Assembly: GCF_050436995.1 (NCBI RefSeq)
Contig: NC_134754.1
Span: 9,107,001-9,171,000 of the forward strand
Origin: Anticarsia gemmatalis
Lineage: Eukaryota; Arthropoda; Insecta; Lepidoptera; Erebidae
DNA: 64,000 nt
Reading direction: 5' to 3'
Shown here: piece by piece, positions 1 through 11,800 of the stretch
Layout: every line of letters starts with the position of its first letter
How positions within the stretch are numbered: position 1 is the stretch's first letter
The notes under the pieces: generated by a model
Seen by the model: the letters and a program-made list of their open reading frames with translations, nothing else
Told to the model about the DNA's origin: nothing
Database searches by the model: none
Translations under genes and position numbers: made by a program

Positions 1-3000
1 CAGTTCCACGTTGTACTCGTTAATTATTGTGAAACGACTCTATTAATGATGCGCGCTTCGTTCCGAGAGAAAATACTTTTGATTACGATTACACGGTACA
101 ATGGCCGTGCGTGAGAGTCAGACGCGTTCTATTGTGCCATTAAAATTATGTATTACACTAGCGCATGCTCCATTTAGCCAGCCGGTAACAATAGAAACTA
201 ATAATGATCATTCTGAATTAATTGCACGTTGTTGCGTGCCGAAGTCAAGACTGTTTGCAATACTTATCGTGTCATGATCGTTACGTGCGATCGATCGAGC
301 GCAGCGGAAGCAAAACGGACTAGAAAAAATGAGTTCTTTTTAAATTGGGGGTATTATCCGAGCGGTGCACAGTGTTCATCATAAGGTCTCGTATTAATAT
401 TCACGGCGCAGCGCACCCGGGGCGGGCAGGCTTCACAAAATGGCTGCCGGAGGCGCTCGGCTCGACCGAGTCGTGACCGCCAGGAATCCACGCGCTCGTT
501 CCGAACCCTCATCAATTATGCATGAATGCGGCCGAACGCCGATGTTTACTCTCCATGAGACAACAATTTATTGCGTCGTGCGGTTTTTGACATCCGATCG
601 GAGACCGGTCCAGCGATCTCAGCAATGATGACGAAATACTTACGATTTACGACCGCACTCAATTAATTAGCGTATAAATCATACCTTGTCAGTTAATTGA
701 TCGTTCGATGGGTAAATACACAAATAAAACCACAAGGACATGTCCTTAACAGACTATTGATAGGTAGGTAGATTGACTTCTGAATTCACCCTTCAAAAAA
801 TATTTCTTAGTGAGTTCCAATGCTTAATCCCGTGTCTCGAACACTACTTTCCAAAAGTATGATTTCTTAATTTAGAGCTGTGGTATAAATGAGAACGATT
901 ATAAAGTATAGACATCTACTTTCAAAATAATAATAAGCAGTCCAAGGAAGCGCCTAATTGCATTGATTCTAATCCAATCACATACAATACAATAATAAAA
1001 TACGTCGACTATGAATACCAAGTGCCTACCTACTATGAAATCGTAACTCGTTGATAAAATATCATTGTGTGTGAGTCACTAGTTAGTATTGGCGTCGAAT
1101 AATTCGAATTAATTTAATCGTAATAACGCGAGTGTCTACTTGTCTGTGCGCAGCTGTGTAAGCTATAGATAACGACTGAATAACTTATTGTTAAATGACT
1201 ATGTATTACATAAAATACCTCCATTCACTGGAAATATCCTTCCTTCGAAACCATTTGCGTAGATACTATAGAATTTTATTACCGAACTCTCTAAATCTGT
1301 GTGTAGCTAGATTCAACGATATGACTCATGTTATCCGGAAATCGATAGAATGTTATCCGCAAGTAAAAATAGTTAAATTTTATAGCTTGGCTTCTTGTTA
1401 TCAGATTGCGTTATTTGTATCGATCACGCATAAGTACATTGGTAGGTAATTAAGATAATTACTGTAGAATAAAATCATGTTCGTTATATCAGATTTCTAA
1501 CTGCTAGGCTTAGTAATAAGAAAAACATCCGCGACTTGTTTAAACAAAGCAAATACAAAAGTGGAAACCATCTTTATAACTTGTTTAAGTTTCTCAAGCG
1601 TAAATGAAATGAAACGAACCGTAGACCTATTGAAATTCTAAGAAGTTCACAACCGCTTTCAGAGTTATTTATACAGGTCTTTTGTACAAACAGCGGGTGT
1701 GTAACGGGTCCGTTATCAGTGCCTGCAACCAGGTTATCGACTGCCGTGTTTGTACTCTCTTATCTACAAATTCCCCGCCTCTCACTATGCAAGTTATCTA
1801 ACCTATCTGAGTGTGTACGCCAACTATTGTGTGATAAAACACCTATTTTTAGAGGATTATCTAGAGTCGTGATGTTGTGTTCTTTACACATTTCTGGTAC
1901 GTGATTGTGTATGGTTACTCGCGCAGTTATCTCGATCACATTAACAACTTATCATTGTTATTGAGAACGCGAGGCACTAGACTCATTACAAGTAGGTGGA
2001 TTCGAGTCACTTAACACGAGCTCGCTTGACTTGAAATATCGCTGTTTTTCATCGCATTGTATGAGCAAATTACAGAACATTAGTTATTCACATGTAACCG
2101 CTAACTCGATTAGCACAAGGCCAAAACAAGGCATGCGACCTCTTTGCTTGTTTTAAAAAAAATACCTCGGTAAACGGGTTTTACCTTCCAATTTAGCTAC
2201 GCGTATCCGCTTGCCCACGCATCGAAGCAAACGTAATCTAAAAACAACTAATAATAACAACACGATACAAATTGTTAATGCATGCATGGCTATTTGTACC
2301 TAATTGGCCATAACATAACGCATACCTACTTTATATTTGTACATTTTGTATGAATAAGTAGCAATCTGATCTTGATACAGTAACAAGTAATCGTTAAGAT
2401 AAAGTACTTATATTATATATTTTACGGCAAATTCCGTAGCTTTGCATCAATTTTATTTATGTGACCTGTGAGCTGAACTCTTTGTGTTATTTATAAAACC
2501 AAACATAATGTATAGCTTGTCACGGAATAGTTGGGAGTGTGCCAAATCGTTAGCGCGTTGTAAAATGTTTTCGGTATGTTGGTCAACGATCGCTATTTGT
2601 TTATACCTAATTTAACAATATAGATATCTTTACAATAATTATTCACAAGTCCATGTGAATTGATATAGCTCTAAATTAATTAGCTATTTTTAGCGATGTT
2701 GTACCTACCTGCTCTGACGGCAAACTCATCGACGAGAGACGCTTATTTATATTTCACATTTTAGAATGTTGTTCGCATCTAACCGGTTCTGTCGAAAATA
2801 TTTATAGCTAAAAAACCCGTGTATTTTTATATGATTACGTTAAAGCATGTTATTAACATTTTTGCCTTGAATAAATAAAGAGCGTATTTTAAGTTAGTGC
2901 AACGTAGGAATGTTTTAATCTTAACTGTAAGATGACCTTTGACTTATAATCTTAGTTTGATCTGTATTATTATGTTAAGCGCCTCCTTACGTAGGTATTT

Positions 3001-3199
3001 ATTCAAAAAAATAAAAATCCATTTAGTAGCCTGCTGTTACAATTTATTGTCGAAAGCTGAAAGCTGTTTGATTATGTAAATCGGGCGCCGTGATTAGCGA
3101 CATCTGCCCTTCCTGTACGGGCTGTGTGTATAATACATGCTCTGTTGGTCTGTATAGTGCGGGGATTGTGGATGGAAGGCATGACGGGTGCTGCATATC
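1..3199. other. Non-coding upstream DNA
   Basis: This stretch is AT-rich with no ORF that looks like protein. A short GC-rich patch around 400-520 contains an ATG at 440 in a 62-codon ORF, but there is no usable splice donor of the phase needed to join KDM3 and no protein-like composition. It may be intergenic DNA or part of a first intron of KDM3 whose start lies outside the window. I see no repeat family in it that recurs elsewhere in the window. Confidence 0.5.
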
Positions 3200-3757
3200 A
3201 GCGTCAGGTGCGCGCTCTTTGTACGCGAGGGGGGCACCCCCCGTCCTCTCCATCTGCTCACCCCGGTTCCGACCTCACACCCGCGCGCCGTTCACTTGTT
3301 GCTACGTAGTGCTACGTCGTCGCCGCGAGACTGCCGCGGCACACCTCCCCCCGCCCCTTTCCTCCGTACACCACTTCCCTTCCCCGCATTTCAGTTCTTT
3401 GTGCGCCACTGAGGCTTTAGCACGTCCGTGCTGTGCCACATAACGTTCGCAACGAATCATTTTGACATAGTCGTGCATTGTACATAGTAATATTTCGTAG
3501 CCTACTGGATTTTGTGAATGTGAGGTGATTGATTGCAATTTTATATATTTTTCCGACGATCTACGCTTCGCTGGAAGGATTTCTTACAATTTTGGAAGAT
3601 CAACGATATTTTGTGAAAAGTCTGTGATAGTGACTTAGGTCATTTGTGTTAAACGAGCACTTAAGAAAATAGTGTGCTTATACTAAGTGATTTTATAAAT
3701 TGACGAAGCTGTTGCTGAAAGAAGATAATTCAATTTTGTGTTTACTGAACCGAAACA
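3200..3757 (+). promoter_or_regulatory. GC-rich block and possible KDM3 5' UTR exon
   Basis: Positions 3200-3430 are clearly richer in G, C and CpG than the surrounding DNA. This is followed by a non-coding stretch that ends in a good splice donor, ACA|GTGAGT, with GT at 3758-3759. The next convincing acceptor downstream is the KDM3 one at 8872-8873. The simplest reading is a promoter plus an untranslated first exon. The frame needed to enter the 8874 exon is closed by a stop at 3688-3690 and has no ATG after it, so this exon cannot supply the start codon. Promoter function is inferred from composition and the donor only. Confidence 0.35.
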
Positions 3758-4900
3758 GTGAGTATTTTAAGTTTTGATTTTTCTTTTATTGAATTTAAAC
3801 GCTGTCACGAGTTAAAGACTTTCGAAGTACCTACCCACACTAAGTGACATTAAAACACGATTTTAAAATTAAAACCGTTGTCTTCTAGAAGTTATAACAA
3901 TTGTGTAAAATTACTAAATAGTCTGTATAATGTCAACATGTAATTAGAGTTCATGATAACTAATGGTAGCGGTAGCGGTACAAATATAGGGTCCAATAGA
4001 AGCAGTCATTACACTTACGTTTACGCACGCCATTAAATTTCAACATAGATAATAATTGGCGTTATACATTTGTACGAATTAAAACAAAGCAAACAATCAC
4101 TTAAATAGCTTGTGGTAGTAAAACAGGTTAATTGCTATTTAATTATCCGAATACTTTGGTAGTAGGTTAATGTAAACCAGAATCTAACGACTAGTTCTAC
4201 GTATTATTAAATAGGTGGCAGGTAGGTGTATGTTTTAGAGCTCAAAAATTATAAGGCAGTTTTTTATCTATAAAAAGAACGAGCGTGACCGCTTGTCTCT
4301 GGTGAACGTTGGCTTGTGTACGTGGCTTCATACCTACCTGTTAGATAATAGCATACCTAACGTGCTAGCAATAATCAGATCGGCGTGTCGTGTTCACACG
4401 ATAAATGGCTAGTTATTTATTACGTTATAGCCGCTAGTCGTGCACCGAATGACCTTTCATATCGTCTGTTATCGAGAATGCTTTCCGAGTGTGCATTGTT
4501 ACCGTAAACAGCAATTTGTTATCAAATCGCTTGTTTTATCGCCCTATTGTTTATTGTCGAATGACCTGCTTGGCTTGTTCTAATTCTTTGATCGAGGTAA
4601 TCAGTTCTACCTATTTCCGTGTTACATGTCGTAGGTACATTTTTATGAACGTATTGCTGTATTAATAATGTTATAACCTCCTTGCATAGTTAAATTCGAT
4701 TTCCAATACTTCTTCGTACTTACCTGGTTTTCCTTGTAATCTTATTGGACTTAATAAAGTAAGATTTATATCTATTACGGCACTCGCGTTATAGTCTGAT
4801 ACAGGAAATACTTCATCAGTGTACATAACATAACATGAGCTATTAAATTAACAACACGATTTATTAAAGTTATATGCAAATGACTTCATCGTTAAATTCA

Positions 4901-4922
4901 CGGCCGACGAGAACGTCGGCCG
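4901..4922. repeat. GC-rich 9-bp perfect hairpin
   Basis: CGGCCGACG at 4901-4909 and its exact reverse complement CGTCGGCCG at 4914-4922 are separated by a four-base loop, AGAA. The stem is entirely G/C apart from one A:T pair, in a region that is otherwise AT-rich. There is no T-run after it and no gene beside it, so a terminator is not implied. Confidence 0.7.
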
Positions 4923-7900
4923 CTTATGCCACACCAATGCTCTAGCGTAATGAATGCTTGTGACGGTTAAATAAATAAATAAATAGTCTAAATACATAGA
5001 GGTTACCTATGTGTAAATGTATGTGTTATTGTCTATGTTGGAAATCAAGAATTCCGGTCACGAACAATCGGGACACGTCGTGAGATGCGAGGGAGATTGC
5101 AGTGCGCTCGCCTCCGTGCGCTTTCAATAGCACATTGCGCAATTTACTGCACGAGCCGCGTGAGTCGTGATACCTCACCACACTACACTGTATCTTCAAG
5201 GTGGTGTGCATGCTGTAGTCACGATAAACGATACGCTATACCCTACAATATTCTAACCTACTACTGCTCAGAAAAAGTAATGTAATGACCCAAAAGGAAA
5301 TCATCCATCTTGTGTCTTATTACGGACAAGACAGGCTTCCGTAATTGTCGATCACCACGCGTTATAACGATCTGAAACTAGGTGGATATTTCAAAAGCGA
5401 ATGTTAACGCTATATCGAATAAGTAATTTGCGAGCTTCGTTTAGAAAGTGAGATCCGAGTGCGGTTTGCGGCGGGCCTGCTCTAATTTAAAGCTATCTTA
5501 CGTTAACGCACGATGTTTTATACAACGTCTTGTAGATTGTTTAATTGCTTTATTACGGAGAAAGCTTTGTCACAAGTAAATGTCCTATTAACGGTTATTC
5601 TCTGAGTGGAAGTGTTTCATTACACGGTTGGCGAGTCGATACGCACCAGTGAGTTTAACGAGATGGCTTTGAGTCGACAAACACGCTCAGATAACACGGT
5701 AACAAGTTATTTGAGATTATTGACGTATGTATAGGTAACTGCTTTATCTATGTAGTCTGAACTTTGTTAAGAATATACTTGTAATATTTAATAAAAATAT
5801 TTTATAATGTAAGTTGGTACCTATTACTTTAGAAAATACCACGATGCGTATGAGTCACTTGTAATAACACCAATATTGGCCTTTACGTGGAACGTAATTT
5901 CCCGTCGTTTACGGCTTGCTTACCTCAAAAACACTCTTTATAAGCTTAAGGAATATTGGAAGTTGTGATTGATCGTTGCAAGTCACGCGGTGGTCTTATT
6001 ATGTGCTACCTAGCTACCTACATACTTACATATATGTACAACAGAGCATGTTACGAGTGAACGAAATACTTTGATGATTTCGACCTTTTGACCTCATCAA
6101 GACTCGGTCATAATAGAATGTTAGAACTCAATTGACGCGTTGTTATTCGTATAGGCACTTAAACATTGACGTAAGTGTTAACTGTACTTGCGGTAAACTA
6201 TTCTCAGAAATCTAACAAAGGTAAACTACTAATTGCACAGTAAACGGCATTACATTAGAATGAATAATTCAGAAGCACGTTAACGATGTATTTATTATTA
6301 TTACTAGCCGTTTAAATATGTATTAGCTCCTACTAATCAAACACCTAGTGAATCAGATTAAGTACTTGATTAATCGAAATTAATTTATCTTTCCAACAAC
6401 TTTTGGCTTGTGTTTGAACCACTTACATACATTTAGTTGAGTAGAGGCTCCGAATTAAAATTTGAAGTATCCTATAAAAGTGTATTTGCACATAACCTAT
6501 ACGTATGTAGTTAGATTGCAGCGGTTGCAATAGCCTGACTGAGTTACGGCTACCGGGGTCCGCCCTTCATGAATAATTCAAATTGTCGTGGTCAGGATTT
6601 ACTGCCGTCGTCGCAGAGCGCCGAGCGCCTGTCGCGCTTCTCGGGGCACTCGTGTCAACTTTTTGCCCTTCCTTTCCATCTAATGAAAAGCTCTCTCACC
6701 GGTTCCGCCTCGGCGTTTGTCTTGTCAATCAGCCGTTGTCACAGTGCGACGTTGCCGCACTTCCCCATCGAGTTATTTGTTACCCTATTGTCCCACCCGC
6801 TGATCACTGTCGCATTGTTTCACAACTTTTGTTTACATTCGTTCAATGGTCGTTTGTTTGTAAAGCGGCGGGTTTGTTTTCTCCGCCTCGTGTATTCTTT
6901 TAACATTGTAAACAGCTGGAGTTTGTTGAATTTCTTGTTATCCAATATTGTTGACTAAAACAACTATCGTTTAATTTACAAGCAATAAGTAATGCTATTG
7001 AGACTATTGAGACTTAGTAATTCGTTACGCCTACTCAGGAAATGAATGTTACGTTCTTCGGTAAGATGAGTGGTCTCGTTCACATAATGTGTAATCTGCT
7101 AGTACAATTACAAAACCAAGTTTACGAAACATAAAATATACCTATTTGTATTTTATGATATATTTGTTGCATTGCTACGTTATCTGTGGAATATAAGATC
7201 AATATTGTACGATAATATACGCTGCGGAAAACAGAGAAATAGTATCATGTACTCAAATGAGTAGCCGCTATGATGGACGGAATGCCATTACCACATAACG
7301 AAGCATGCTCACACAGTGAGTAATCTTCGGATGCATTAAAAATGGCGGCCCGACCGCAACCGTATCGCAAAACATTATCATATCATTATGCGCTGGCTGA
7401 GATGAGATCTCCGGGCTCACGCACCCTGTGAATAATGACCAGCTGTAGGCACACCATCGCACAGTTTCTTCTCTGTTTATGTTTGTTATGAATAATTATT
7501 TATGCGATTATGTAGATGAGGATCCTCGTTAACAGCTCTCTCATTAAAATTCCATTGTTGTTCTCTCGACACGCGGGCTCGCTCTTTTGTGTAGGTGTCG
7601 TGTCGAATTCTGTATTTAACTCTATGAATACAGCTATACATAAAGGAATAATTGAATTCAATATTATATTCGCATTAATTTTCTATTGCACTGATGAAGG
7701 TGTATGATGTATATTGTATTAAAGAATAATGGAAAATCTTATTCATGAATCACTCGATGTCCATTCCAATTATCGCGTGCCTAATGCCTTTATTTTAATC
7801 GCTTTTTTTCTACGTGTTTATGGAAATGAAAAATGCAATCGCGTGTTATTACCAAGAAAAAACGTACAGTAATGTACACTCGTTAGATTATTACTTATGA

Positions 7901-8703
7901 AGAAATTTTATACTTGCTTGTGTAGTTCAAATTGTACGCTTGTGTTTAATCGATGTTATTAGAGCCAATTCACTATTGAGCCTTTTTTATCATTGACGTA
8001 GCACACTTGAGCTCACTTGATTCCAAGTAATTACCGTGGCATGTTATTATTTTGTGCGAGCTTGACGCATCACCCGGAGATTTTATCACATTGCCCTCAT
8101 TCTGGTCGAGCGCCAAATGGCTGGCCTGTCGACTGCTGGCGATGGCGCTGAGCATTGGCCATGCTCCAGCCGTCATTCACGAGTGGCACGCCGCCGCTCC
8201 GACAATATTGCCAACATGTTACTTCCACCCACGGCACTATTATATCTCCTCACGAGTTTATCTTCCTGTTCCGGTACAGCTAAAAACTGATTACAGTAGC
8301 AGGGTTATTGTCATGCAACGCTCGCACCTCGCTGTACATCAATCGACGAGCTGCTTATTCACTGCCGCCATAAATATGCAGCGTTACAATGTAACACTAT
8401 CTGTTGACTTTGTAATGAATTACTAGTTACGCAATTGTAATTGATTAGTCACGTTAGCATTTTATATTTACGGCTTTGTAGTTCTTATCTACTTAGTAGG
8501 TATTTTTTCCCTCATTTATAGCAATTTAAAATTTAAACCAGTACATAAAGTAGGTAGGTAGGCACAATCATTCTCTTTCGTTAGAATGATAATGAAATCG
8601 GTATTCCACTTACAATATATTATTTTTACGTATCAAGCGTGGGTGTCGTGTGAATGGGCTTATTTTGGCTTCTTCCCAAACGTGCCGACACGACCCGATT
8701 CAG

Positions 8704-8717
8704 GGCTGACGTCAGCC
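8704..8717. promoter_or_regulatory. 14-bp palindrome with CRE/Maf-like core
   Basis: GGCTGACGTCAGCC is a perfect palindrome around the cAMP-response-element core TGACGTCA. It differs from the CRE-type Maf recognition element only in its outermost base on each side. It sits about 160 bp upstream of the first visible KDM3 coding exon. A role as a bZIP binding site, and perhaps an alternative promoter, is inferred from the motif. Confidence 0.4.
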
Positions 8718-8873
8718 GTTTGAAAATATGCAGCTGGCACCTCGCTGATAACACATGGTTATTAATTAATCGATTTAAACATTTTACGGTTAATTATGGA
8801 TGAATAACTTCCCTGTTGGTTGCATTTAGGCCACATGATCAAAATACTAATACGTTTTTCTGCATTGTTTCAG

Positions 8874-11800
8874 GTGTTACTGAAAGTGTGAGTGCAAGTG
8901 ATGTCGTCGAGGTTAGTGAGGAAAACGACAAGTGCGTGAAACAAGAGGAAGTGAGCAAGCCGGAGGTGTGCGCCAACAGTGAGTGTGAAGTGAAGAGTGA
9001 AGTGAGTGGTGGTGCGGGCGCGGATGGTGTTGCCAGCGCCGTGGCCTCCGAGGAGGACGACTGTGTGATAGTGTGCGCGCGAGATGCGGACGATAGGTCC
9101 GACTCGGGAGTGAGCGGAGTGCGTTCGGGCGGCTCTGCCAGCTCGGTGGAGGAGCGCGAGTGGCGCGGCATGGCGCACGGCTACGGCGGAGGTCCTCCCC
9201 CGCCTCTGCTGCACCTGCCCCCGCCGCCGCCCCCCACGCTCTACAACAGCGAGCTGCTGTGGAAGCAGCGGTACCAGCCTCCAATACATCCGCCGCTGCA
9301 CCATGACATCGCTGCTGATTATCTTGCGGCGTCCTACGATAGAGAGAGACATGAAAGACTGTTACGGTGAGTTATAGTGTAGACACCAAAAAGTATTCAA
9401 TCATCATAATATAAAGCAACATGTCTCATTGAGGCACGATAATAACCAGATCAAGCTGTAAATAAGTAAAATAAGCGTAACATACGCCTTAGCAAAGGTC
9501 TTGGGCAAGACGTCACAGCGTTATAAACTTTATTTAAGTACCTACTTGCAAGCCTAAATAACAAACAACACAACGATGAAATACTTATCTTTATATTCTC
9601 TAAAGTTAGATTCTACACGACTAGCTTCTGCTCGCAACTGCGTCCGTGTAAAAAAAAGCCTATTTCACCGAAATGGTAATGTGGGTACACGGTAATACAG
9701 GACAGTAATAAACATAACGCCGATTAGTCATGGGTGACTAAACATAGTTTTCTGTGTTAACCAAAGTAAAACAAGAAATTGGATTGTTAATTAAACGGGT
9801 TGTTTGCCTCAATGAGTCAATTGTGGTTACATTACGTTGTAGCTTGTTTGTGAAATCTTAAAGTTATTAAAAAAGAACAATTCTATTCTAAAATTACAAA
9901 TGGTTCGAAAATGACGTTCTCTACAGCAATCTTGACGCCGAAAAATCCGTGTCTAGAAATCTTTACGTATATGAGAAGTAGTTTTCGACTAAGAAAGTCA
10001 TTATAACATTAGGCTTCCTGCTCATTTCTAACAAACAGATCAATTAACACGAAATTGAATGGCAAACGGATCAGACTTTATTAAAAACAAACCCTTGTCG
10101 TGTCCAACCGTTTCAGCAGAAATTCAAATTTCAAAATCTAGAAACTCAGAGATCAATAACATTTAAAGTTGGTTCTACTATCTTGTACAAGACGAAACGA
10201 TGGCGAAATAGTTTGAAAGTAGGAAACCAACACATCTTTTGTATAACAAAAGCTTCTATCTTTTATACTATCCAATTGTGTTGTTTGTAGCATACTTTAC
10301 TACTTTAATTCCAAAACGATGATCTCTTCGAAACATGATTTGTATTGCTTCGGTATGACGGCGGACAAAAGATCAATTACCTATCATTACATACTCTTAT
10401 ACCCAGTATATGTAAATTATATTCTTTTGTTTCATTAATGCCACTCCAAACCCTACATAATAAGTTTATAACAGTTTGACCACAGTACAATAGTTTGACC
10501 ATTAAAGCGATTCTTTAAAGAGAACTTACAAGGGCCTCCATTAGCGTGGTATTACCCTCCCTGGAAAGGGCGGCCGGTGTACCTATGAGTATCGCCCTGA
10601 AATTCACATTAAAGCATAGCACATATACTGGAAGTTACTTTAAAAAATCAAGTAATTTGTTTATAACTCGACGAACTGTAACTAATTATTGGTCGTAAAA
10701 ATGTTAGTTTACGAAATATTTGAATTATTCGTTTCACGATTATATTTACTTAATTACATATAGCAAACAATTGGTATTAACGTAATTAAATTGTCTTATA
10801 TGAAGGACTTATAAAACAATAAGCGTGTTATTTAAAGTTCTTTGTGTTTTTAATTACTTCAACTGCTTAATTTCAACGCTTGTAATAACAAACATCTATT
10901 CGTATGTTGGCTACTGCTGACAATAGTAAATAGAGCAGCTTCATTAGAATAGTCGAGGTTCCTATTGTTTGTACTCTTAAATACACCGCAAAAATCTCAA
11001 TGTCACATTTGTTAAATATTATTATAATGAGATACAACACAAACATGCCAAATACAAAGTTTGAAGTGGATATTGTAGCCAGAAATACTTCACCGACATG
11101 TTTACGAAAAAGTTTGCAATGACAAACCTTTGTACTACTTTACATAATTGGAAGAGTGCCAACTTTCTGTTGTGTGGAGTATTTCGGTACAATGTTTAGG
11201 AAATGGGTACTTAATTATTTATATATCTTACAACGGCCAGACACTCGCAATTTATTTAATTCCGTGGAATGTTCGTGTTGAAATTACGCTGTCATATTGT
11301 TTTGTGTTTGTTATTACTATCTTGCTCGAATTGGACTCTCATACCGGAAACATTATTAACGACTTATGTTTTACGTCAATCCGGTTTTTGGACCGTGAAA
11401 CAAGGTACTTTACTTTGAACCATAATTGGATTACATAATTGGTACTATTAGTATTTATATTGAATCGTTTAGAATAATTTATTAACGATGTTGCTATGCG
11501 GCCTTTTCAAAAGAGTGACCGTGATTTCTTGCTAGTGCTCCTCTCATTATAGGCTACTTTTCAGAAACTGTAACTGTAAACTTATAACGGTGTCTTGGTA
11601 ACTGTAAAGTGGATGTTCTAGATATCCTAAACGACGATAAATTATTTTGGTCAGTAACAATATTTAGTCTTCTGTCGTGATAACATTTTGGGATTGTTTA
11701 ATTAAAGCCAATGAGTTTGTTTCTGTTTATCGATGAGGAACATCCGGGGGTGGAGGCGGGGTCCGGCGCGTGGGTGTAAATATAAATACCCACACGTGTC

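Larger units (their letters stand above)
3758..8873 (+). other. Probable KDM3 5' intron with GC-richer patches
   Basis: If the donor at 3758 is used, this is the first intron. Three patches stand out from the AT-rich background by composition and by lack of stop codons in one or more frames: about 6540-6740, 7268-7462 and 8050-8220. None has convincing splice signals or a recognisable protein. They are candidates for conserved non-coding elements or enhancers, but this rests on composition alone. No transposon was recognised. Confidence 0.35.

Noticed and set aside
440..628. ATG-initiated 62-codon ORF in a GC-rich patch as KDM3 first exon
   Set aside because: No GT in the phase needed for the 8874 acceptor is part of a credible donor, and the sequence is not protein-like.
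8052..8426. 124-codon plus-strand ORF
   Set aside because: No ATG of good context, no splice context, and composition suggests a non-coding element. Kept only as a possible conserved element.
8839..9352. Antisense ORFs across the first KDM3 exon
   Set aside because: They are shadows created by GC-rich, low-complexity coding on the other strand.
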